Assembly: GCF_026262505.1 (NCBI RefSeq)
Contig: NC_067206.1
Location: 5,050,879-5,114,878, forward strand
Direction: 5' to 3'
DNA length: 64,000 nucleotides
Origin: Trichomonas vaginalis G3
Taxonomy: Eukaryota; Parabasalia; Trichomonadida; Trichomonadidae
The position numbers and the translations under genes were made by a program. The notes under the pieces are model-generated. The model had not been told where the DNA came from. It saw only the letters and a program-made list of their open reading frames with translations, and searched no databases. Of the stretch, positions 58,308-64,000 are shown piece after piece; the first letter of the stretch is position 1; the number at the start of each line of letters is the position of its first letter.

Positions 58308-59840
58308 ATGGATAACGTAGATTTAGAAATTTTAATTGATGATTTAGTATTTAATCAAAATTTTCTTAATTATTATGAATTAAAATCATATCTCCAAAAA
58401 CATAATAAAAATATAACGGGTGATGATATGGATTATTATTATCCATATTATAAAAATGAAATTTTGAAATATCATGATAAAATAATTTCTAAAATTAAAG
58501 ACAAAATTAAAAATAATGAATATACAAAGGGAAAAACTAAATCACAACTTAAACAGTTGAAAGATTTCAAAAATAAAGTATTAACAGAAGAAGATATTGA
58601 TGAATTATATAAATTATATAATCCTGAGCCGCAAAAGCCAAAGGAACAAAAACAAAGGGTGCAAAACGCCCAGGTCCTTCAGGCCATAAATGATGCACAA
58701 GCTTTAATTTATGATTCATTAGTTAAACCATATTCAGCCCGACTTTTAAATGAAGATCAACTTTTGGAATTCATCCTTCAACATAAACTCGAAGTGGGAA
58801 AGTATATCAAACCTTTATATACAGCATATTTAAAACAAATGAATAGAATACATCCAGAATTAATGAAGGGGGGAATGAAATCCAAAACTTCATCATCCAA
58901 AATCAAAGCAGATAAAATTAAACCACTTACAACACCAAAACCTCCAACAACAGTACCTCCTCCTTCAGTTAATCCTTCATCATTCACTTTATTATATCCA
59001 TTTCAAACATTAAAGAAGCAAAAAGATTTTAAAAAGGATTTCAAGATATTAAATAAACCAATTGACCCGAAAATTCAACCGTTAAAGGAAAAATTTAGTC
59101 GCCCTTCATTTGCTCCATATCCATATTCATACGAAATCGATCATCTGGAATATTCAAAAGGAAAAGTTACTTATTTATTTGCCATTAACATTAACACTAG
59201 ATATTTATATTGCATTCCAGTGAAGAGGAAAACAGAACAGGAAACAAGAAGAGCTATACAATACTTACTAGATCATGAAAGAGTAGATAATATCAGGGGT
59301 GATGGTGATAAAGGATTTCAGGCAACTATGGCTCATTATTTCCCACAAATTAATTTTTTCTTTTCATCCTCTCCATATACGTTTCATAATAAAATAGTTG
59401 ATGCGGTAATGAGAACTCTTAGAGATGCGTTAGGGGTTAACGGTCAGATATACTGGGATGGAAATCATGACTCCATCATACAACAGTTAGTATATTATTA
59501 CAATAATACATGGCATAGAACTATAAACATGAAACCAATGGAAATGAAAAATGATATTTCAAAAGAATGGGAATATATTAGAAAGCAAATGGAAAGGTTG
59601 AATGTTGTTAAACGTGAACAAATTAATTCGGGGCTCATGAATTTTAAACAAGGAAATAAAGTTTTGATTCATCTCGATTATGGAAAAACTGATAAATCAA
59701 TGACAAAAAGAAGACGAAGATTTGACACAATAGCTGAATTTGTTAGATATATTAACGGCAATGCATTCATTGAAGTTGACAATAAATTAATAGAAATTCC
59801 GATTTATTTTATTACTCCATTATATTTAAATAATATTTAA
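58308..59840 (+). CDS. rve-superfamily integrase (510 aa), intact
   Basis: Leader TTTTTATATAAATG. N-terminal 80 residues are acidic/helical (MDNVDLEILIDDLVFNQNFL), then a Pro/Gln/Lys linker with a double-hairpin-encoded VQNAQVLQ (58,657-58,685). Catalytic core about residues 280-375: YEIDHLEYSKGKVTYLF, NIRGDGDKGF and HNKIVDAVMRTLRDALG, giving D, D, D instead of D, D, E. The second and third Asp are about 31-33 residues apart. The C-terminal domain is basic. It would integrate the element with 6-bp duplications and is a candidate source of activity for the broken B copy. Confidence 0.88.
   Translation: MDNVDLEILIDDLVFNQNFLNYYELKSYLQKHNKNITGDDMDYYYPYYKNEILKYHDKIISKIKDKIKNNEYTKGKTKSQLKQLKDFKNKVLTEEDIDELYKLYNPEPQKPKEQKQRVQNAQVLQAINDAQALIYDSLVKPYSARLLNEDQLLEFILQHKLEVGKYIKPLYTAYLKQMNRIHPELMKGGMKSKTSSSKIKADKIKPLTTPKPPTTVPPPSVNPSSFTLLYPFQTLKKQKDFKKDFKILNKPIDPKIQPLKEKFSRPSFAPYPYSYEIDHLEYSKGKVTYLFAININTRYLYCIPVKRKTEQETRRAIQYLLDHERVDNIRGDGDKGFQATMAHYFPQINFFFSSSPYTFHNKIVDAVMRTLRDALGVNGQIYWDGNHDSIIQQLVYYYNNTWHRTINMKPMEMKNDISKEWEYIRKQMERLNVVKREQINSGLMNFKQGNKVLIHLDYGKTDKSMTKRRRRFDTIAEFVRYINGNAFIEVDNKLIEIPIYFITPLYLNNI
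58657..58685. repeat. Double-hairpin sequence (integrase linker, C)
   Basis: GGGTG/CGCCC around CAAAA, then GGTC/GGCC around CTTCA. Same place as in B (47,051-47,079), so it predates their split. Confidence 0.6.
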
Positions 59841-59857
59841 TTTTTATTTCGTAAGAA

Positions 59858-60124
59858 ATGAGTGACAACAAAGCAGCCAAGAGTCCAGACAATGAATATA
59901 AAAAGAAACTAAACAGAATTAAATCAAAAATATGCTATTACAAAAAGAAGCCGCAATGCGGTGGGGCTGAAAACGATAAAGAGAGGAAAGAAATAATCGA
60001 AAAATTAGAAACTTACCGTTCAATCCTTAAACTGAGTGAAGCAAAAATAAAAGAATTTAATAGAATAAATAAATTGATTGGAAGAGATGAATTTAATAAA
60101 GATGAATTTTTAAACTCAATCTAA
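59858..60124 (+). CDS. Small coiled-coil protein (88 aa), C copy
   Basis: MSDNKAAKSPDNEYKKKLNR; homologue of 45,625-45,888 with scattered substitutions that keep the frame, a sign of selection. Leader TTTATTTCGTAAGAAATG is identical in kind to that of B. Confidence 0.7.
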   Translation: MSDNKAAKSPDNEYKKKLNRIKSKICYYKKKPQCGGAENDKERKEIIEKLETYRSILKLSEAKIKEFNRINKLIGRDEFNKDEFLNSI

Positions 60125-60155
60125 ATTTAATTTTTATTCCTCTTCCCGAACCCTT

Positions 60156-60299
60156 CTAGGTTCTTCTTTCCATCATTACTGCATAACCGCATCTTCTCGG
60201 TTTTCGTGGTTTGTTGTTTTTAATTCGTTCTTGCATCATTTTTATCATTTCCTCCCTTGTTATGATTCGTGGTAAATTTTGAGCTTGTGGGGTATCCAT
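60156..60299 (-). pseudogene. Very small basic protein, C copy, shortened
   Basis: ATG 60299: MDTPQAQNLPRIITREEMIK; ends at a TAG inside a small hairpin (GAACC/GGTTC, 60,142-60,160) that B does not have. B continues seven codons further. Homologue of 45,464-45,628. Confidence 0.6.
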
Positions 60300-60407
60300 T
60301 TATATAAAAATAAAATTTTGTTATCAGTTATTTCTGCAGTTCATCCATTACTTCATTACCTAATTAATTACAGACATAAAATATATTTAGTTCATTCGGT
60401 AAGCCTT

Positions 60408-60446
60408 GACCCAAAGGTCTGGGCTCAAGCGCGTTCAATGAACGCG
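60408..60446. repeat. Two GC-rich hairpins at the tail-fibre stop codon, C
   Basis: GACC/GGTC around CAAA (60,408-60,419) and a perfect 7-bp stem CGCGTTC/GAACGCG around AAT (60,430-60,446). B has related but altered stems here (GTTCAATGAAC and AACCCAAAGGGTT, 41,338-41,373). Confidence 0.6.
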
Positions 60447-61490
60447 GTACCATGCAAATACAGTCACAAATGGTGGCATGTAATCTTTACCCAAGCCTGT
60501 TGGATTTGTTGTGAAAGTATGGACATGATTTCCTCCTGGTTCAGTTTGTCGAAAAGTCTTTTTTGTTGAATCGTTATAAGCTGGAGATAAAACATCATTG
60601 CCAGCTTCATAGTCTGAGTTGTATAATGGGCGGTCTCTTAATGAGTGTCTATGGTCGCCAGAAAAGTTTGTAGTTCCTGTATGAGTGTGCGGTGGAAGGT
60701 TTGCTTCTTTAATTTTCTTCGAACCTCCTGTTTGCTTTGAATATCTAGCACAATATAAGAATTTATCTACAATCTGCTTCCACGTACCAAAACCTAAAAC
60801 TGTTGCTGGATTTGTTGAATTCATTGATGTATAAATAGAGCCTATAGGATATAATGTTTGAAGTATTTCATTTTTCATGCTTGTAATCACATCATTTACT
60901 TCCGACTTCTTTGCATAATTTTCATCAACATAAGTTTTATCTGCTTTAAGGTCTAAACATCCTGAAACCCATTCTGTATCAGCTTTAACTTTAAAAGTCT
61001 CCAATGTCCATTCATGATACCATTCAACCTTTTCTTTAATTTCATTATCTTTTTCATCAACATAAACTAAATCTGCTTTCTTATTTAATTCACTATCCAC
61101 ATATTCCTTATCCACCTTCTTCATTATGTCGTTTAGGAAACCTTCTATGAATTCCTCATTTAAATTAAATCTTCCAATCTTCAAAACTTTAGGAAATGCA
61201 TTTAATGCGTAATATCTCTGTTCTTCTGATGGAATTGATGTTATATCATCCGTTATACCTTTAATTTTTGAATTCATAAATAAAATTTCTTTTATATTTG
61301 ATATCACTGCACCACCTTTGCAAACGAATTCGAAACGGTCATTTTTCAATACTATCTCCAAATCTCCATATTTCAACCTTTGCGTTTGTTCTGCCATCTT
61401 TGAATTATATGCATATATGGCGTATGTAATGGTCTGAAGGACCTGGGCGCTTTGCGCCTTAAGTTGTTGTGGTTGCTGTTGTTTAATCAT
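60435..61490 (-). CDS. Phage-type tail fibre (351 aa), intact, alternative tip
   Basis: N-terminal domain as in B (MIKQQQPQQLKAQ to GFLNDIM). Shaft of KADLVYVDEKDNEIKEKVEW and KADKTYVDENYAKK repeats. Tip: LYPIGSIYTSMNSTNPATVL, GFGTWKQIVDKFLYCARYSK, GGSKKIKEANLPPHTHTGTT, NHVHTFTTNPTGLG and MPPFVTVFAWYRVH. The HTH and HVH pairs suggest metal-bound fibre trimers as in phage tail fibres. The tip is only distantly similar to the A/B tip, while the base of the fibre is the same as B. Confidence 0.85.
   Translation of the reverse strand: MIKQQQPQQLKAQSAQVLQTITYAIYAYNSKMAEQTQRLKYGDLEIVLKNDRFEFVCKGGAVISNIKEILFMNSKIKGITDDITSIPSEEQRYYALNAFPKVLKIGRFNLNEEFIEGFLNDIMKKVDKEYVDSELNKKADLVYVDEKDNEIKEKVEWYHEWTLETFKVKADTEWVSGCLDLKADKTYVDENYAKKSEVNDVITSMKNEILQTLYPIGSIYTSMNSTNPATVLGFGTWKQIVDKFLYCARYSKQTGGSKKIKEANLPPHTHTGTTNFSGDHRHSLRDRPLYNSDYEAGNDVLSPAYNDSTKKTFRQTEPGGNHVHTFTTNPTGLGKDYMPPFVTVFAWYRVH
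61431..61458. repeat. Double-hairpin sequence (tail-fibre N-terminus, C), 28 bp
   Basis: Perfect GGCGC/GCGCC (minus strand, loop AAA), CA linker, then GGTC/GACC around CTTCA. Encodes AQSAQVLQT. Degraded copy in B at 39,538-39,565. Confidence 0.7.
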
Positions 61491-61514
61491 TTATTATGAT
61501 TTAAAAATAAATAT

Positions 61515-62225
61515 TTAATCCGTTATCTCATCAGCTATTTTCTCTATTTGAAATTGCCATAATATTTCATTCATAAATTCTAAATCACAATCAAATAGGT
61601 CAGTTATTCTAAATTTAATATTTGATAAATCTTTTGAATGAAGAATAAATGAATTCCCGGATAATTGAAACGGATATGATAAAGAAAATATGTTTAAGTT
61701 GATGGATAAAATGTTTTGTATTGATGGGTAAGAGTTAGGGTCTAATGTTTGATGTGAAAATCTCATTGGGGTATTAACTTTATCACATTTGATTAAAATG
61801 AAATTGGAACCAGTGTCAGAATACAAAACATCCCCAACATCTTTTTCAAAATTTAATATCCCCAACAATGAACGAAGATGAGGAGTACAAAATTTAATTT
61901 TCAGCGGGGATTTAATAAGGTTATTTATTTCATCAAGTTCAAAAAGTTTATCGGGTTTTGATTTAAAATTTTCTTCATACCATACGATAAATGATTCATT
62001 TAAATAACTTAAAATCATGTTAATATCCCATTTCGCTATCACATTATTTATATACATATCATACGTTTTTTCATGGTCATCTTTAATAAATGATATATAA
62101 TCTGAAGGGTCTAAAAGAATGGGATTAAATTTACCACTCACAGAAACGAGAGTAACATTATAAATTCCGCTAACTGTTAAATTTAATTCACAGTTATTAT
62201 TCGAAATAATATTGATAATTGACAT
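61515..62225 (-). CDS. Probable minor capsid / penton-like protein (236 aa), intact
   Basis: MSIINIISNNNCELNLTVSG, then the same sequence as the broken B gene (38,773-39,509) with few substitutions, ending EKIADEITD. Beta-rich with the C-terminal NIKFRITDLFDCDLEF block. Start is 19 bp from the divergent 62,245 gene. The minor capsid assignment is by position and strand pattern. Confidence 0.6.
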   Translation of the reverse strand: MSIINIISNNNCELNLTVSGIYNVTLVSVSGKFNPILLDPSDYISFIKDDHEKTYDMYINNVIAKWDINMILSYLNESFIVWYEENFKSKPDKLFELDEINNLIKSPLKIKFCTPHLRSLLGILNFEKDVGDVLYSDTGSNFILIKCDKVNTPMRFSHQTLDPNSYPSIQNILSINLNIFSLSYPFQLSGNSFILHSKDLSNIKFRITDLFDCDLEFMNEILWQFQIEKIADEITD

Positions 62226-62244
62226 TTTTATTACGATTAAAAAT

Positions 62245-62723
62245 ATGGTAAAGCGTTATTTTCCAGTGATAAATAAAACTAGAATAAGATTACCTCAAGA
62301 ATTCATAAATTCAACGAATAAGAAATTCATTCATGTTATAAATTTTAGTGTTTTCAGAAAATATGAGTCGTGTCATATTCATCATCGGGTTATATTTCAC
62401 TTCATTCAAATTTAGTTCAATCAAACCCATATAATGACCATTTCATAAGATTTTCAGATGGTATTAAAAATGTAATTGATAGATTAAAATATGAACAGAT
62501 TGACAATATCGAATTTTTGGAATTTTGGTTTAAATATCCCGATGGAAAAAAGATTGAAGTTAAAGATAAAGCTGATACTATAACAAAAACAATTACAATG
62601 ACCGATCCGGATAGTGGGGAACAAAAAGAAATAAAACAAACGATAGAAACTGGTGAAAGGTCAATTATTATTGATTATGATTCAAAGGATTATTATTCAA
62701 TAATGTTAATGCTTGAATATTAA
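62245..62723 (+). pseudogene. Unknown beta-rich element protein, C copy, frame-broken
   Basis: Homologue of 38,274-38,753. A base change near 62,370 (GAGTCGTGTCAT instead of GAGTCAATGTCAT) breaks the frame; sense continues to 62,723. The 3' end overlaps the convergent CCG gene by 4 nt as in B. Confidence 0.65.
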
Positions 62724-63382
62724 ATGGCCTTAACAAAGAATTTTTCAAGTGATATTTTATATTCATCAACTATTTTATTATAAATATCATTATATGTTAA
62801 ATGAAGTTCAGTTGTTGTTCCGTTCTTTGATATCTTAATTGTGCTAATATCCTTTATAGGATTTATTTTTGCAACTGTTCCGCAGCATGAAACCTCATCA
62901 TCTATGAAAAATTGAATCTTAACGTCTGAATCTTGAACATCACAAAGAATGGCGATAATGTGAATTAATGATTCATAAGGTAAAATAATTAAACCAGATT
63001 GGTCAATTAAATTTATTATTGAATCATAATTATTAATTATTATATCACGGTAAATTTTCATTAATTCAGAATTAATGTCTATTTTATATGGGTTCTCGAT
63101 GTTTGATGAAAGAGGTGGGGGGTATGTTGGATAAGTGGGAATTTCAACAGGTTCTTTACCAGGTTCAGATAAAATGATTGGGTCTCCATTCTCATGGTTT
63201 TCTTCATTCTTCGGTAAGTCACGAGTTAATAAATTTGGTTGAGTTGATGACCTTGTTAATTCAGGGCTAACATTAACTTTAACATTTTGAATAATTCGTG
63301 ATTTATCATCATTTACGTTATAACCAACCGTAATCTCTGCTTTTGCGTTAGTGTTCTTTTGACTAGTGAATCGTCTTCTCAT
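62720..63382 (-). CDS. CCG-motif Maverick protein (220 aa), intact
   Basis: MRRRFTSQKNTNAKAEITVG; disordered, Pro-rich first 90 residues, then DINSELMKIYRDIIINNYDS, LPYESLIHIIAILC, DVKIQFFIDDEVSCCGTV and a final strand/helix. No double-hairpin insertion and an intact C-run compared with B. Related to the element A 4,962 gene. Leader TTTTTTATTCGAATATAAATG. Confidence 0.75.
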   Translation of the reverse strand: MRRRFTSQKNTNAKAEITVGYNVNDDKSRIIQNVKVNVSPELTRSSTQPNLLTRDLPKNEENHENGDPIILSEPGKEPVEIPTYPTYPPPLSSNIENPYKIDINSELMKIYRDIIINNYDSIINLIDQSGLIILPYESLIHIIAILCDVQDSDVKIQFFIDDEVSCCGTVAKINPIKDISTIKISKNGTTTELHLTYNDIYNKIVDEYKISLEKFFVKAI

Positions 63383-63415
63383 TTATATTCGAATAAAAAA
63401 AATATATTTAAACTT

Positions 63416-64000
63416 TTATTTTGCTGGAACTTTTGAATCTATTATTCCCTGTATTTGTTCATTAAGTTGATTTTTAGCTGTTTCATTGTAATTAATAGAC
63501 TTAATATATTCATTAATTGCATTCTTATAATCATCTGATTTCTCAAATTTTCTTTTATCTGATTCCTTAACTAAATCATAAGTTAAACCTCGTTGCTGAT
63601 ATAATGGTTTCTTAATTAAATCTTTGAATGCTTGAGATAAAGCACCTGATGCAATTCTTGCTACTATAATTGGTTGGAATTGCTGTTTAAGTTCATCTTT
63701 AACATTTGCGAAAACTGGATCGAATAAAGCAACTTTAAAGAATTTCTTAGCTGAAATTTCAGGTCTAATATTTGCATATTGACCATCAAACTGGTTAGAA
63801 TATCGTGGTAATCCATCCGGTCCCTCTTCAATAGCATTTAATTCTTCATTGAAATAAGAATATGGATTATAACGGTATGAATTAATTGGACCATTTTCAC
63901 CTTCTCCAATGTATTGTTTAACAGCTTTTCCATTTTCATCAAATTGCATAGGATAACGTTCATTATATGCTTTACGTTTAGGATAATCAGTTATAGTTAA
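63416..64000 (-). CDS. Virion-type protein of unknown family, C copy, cut by window end
   Basis: Frame from about 63,949 to 63,416: MQFDENGKAVKQYIGEGENG; further sense (DYPKRKAYNECYP) runs to the window end in the same frame. N-terminal part matches B 36,950-37,190 closely; the last 80 residues differ (FANVKDELKQQFQPIIVARI, ending DSKVPAK), so the gene is mosaic between the two elements. Confidence 0.55.
   Translation of the reverse strand, partial: LTITDYPKRKAYNERYPMQFDENGKAVKQYIGEGENGPINSYRYNPYSYFNEELNAIEEGPDGLPRYSNQFDGQYANIRPEISAKKFFKVALFDPVFANVKDELKQQFQPIIVARIASGALSQAFKDLIKKPLYQQRGLTYDLVKESDKRKFEKSDDYKNAINEYIKSINYNETAKNQLNEQIQGIIDSKVPAK

Larger units (their letters stand above)
31730..64000. 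mobile_element. Element C: Maverick interrupted by nested element B, right end outside window
   Basis: The left tip AGTAGTATATGAAGGG resembles the tip of element B. Its first gene (31,983) is split by B. From 52,406 onward C carries the terminal gene, PolB, integrase and two small genes on plus, then a small gene, tail fibre, minor capsid, CCG protein and a virion protein mainly on minus. Gene order is that of B read in the inverse sense. C lacks the KilA-N/primase cassette at the place where B has it. Without B, C occupies at least 12.2 kb of the window. Confidence 0.85.

Noticed and set aside
31730-64000. Adenovirus-type maturation protease expected in Mavericks
   Set aside because: I found no gene with a convincing His..Glu/Asp..Cys arrangement in B or C; absence is not proven because small or broken genes could hide it.
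1-64000. tRNA or rRNA genes
   Set aside because: No cloverleaf-like or rRNA-like sequence noticed on reading; not tested by program.

Overview
The window looks like genomic DNA of a parabasalid protist (Trichomonas or a close relative). It is AT-rich and I see no spliceosomal introns. Host genes and one accessory island carry the trichomonad initiator TCAYTW 7-22 nt before the start codon. Most of the window consists of large virus-like transposons of the Maverick/Polinton class, which are known to be abundant in Trichomonas vaginalis. I cannot fix the species from sequence alone.

Layout. (1) 1 to about 24.6 kb: element A, left end outside the window. It carries a double-jelly-roll-type capsid protein, a probable minor capsid protein, an SF3 helicase, a packaging ATPase, a PolB-like polymerase, an rve integrase, a phage-type tail fibre, small amphipathic proteins and a Dam-type adenine methyltransferase. 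An island of small unknown genes (11.3-15.1 kb) and arrays of AGATCT palindromes are set into it. (2) About 24.6-31.7 kb: host DNA with a Ser/Thr kinase, a 724-aa helical protein, a 69-aa protein and a membrane-anchored S1/P1-type nuclease. (3) 31,730 to beyond 64,000: element C, a second Maverick lineage. (4) 32,396-52,405: element B, a complete 20,010-bp close relative of C, nested inside the first gene of C. B has perfect 229-bp terminal inverted repeats and a 6-bp target duplication (TAAATA), and the interrupted frame continues exactly on the far side.

B encodes, on the left arm, amphipathic peptides, major capsid protein, packaging ATPase, virion-type proteins, minor capsid protein, tail fibre, KilA-N protein and primase-helicase. 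On the right arm, on the opposite strand, are an integrase, a protein-primed-type PolB with an internal HNH zinc site and a terminal gene. C repeats this order in the inverse sense but lacks the KilA-N/primase cassette. Genes abut or overlap by 4 nt and many start right after a T-rich run ending in a TTAYATAAATG-like motif, which I read as the element promoter.

Most element genes, in A especially, are broken by single-base indels while the codon sense is kept. B and C are broken at different points, so the damage is either recent decay or assembly indel error. The most unusual observations are: about 28-bp double-hairpin sequences scattered in B and C, some present in one copy and absent from the other; a phage-like tail-fibre tip nearly identical in A and B although the rest of those elements is not; a Dam-type methyltransferase next to GATC-centred palindrome arrays; and the Maverick-in-Maverick nesting.
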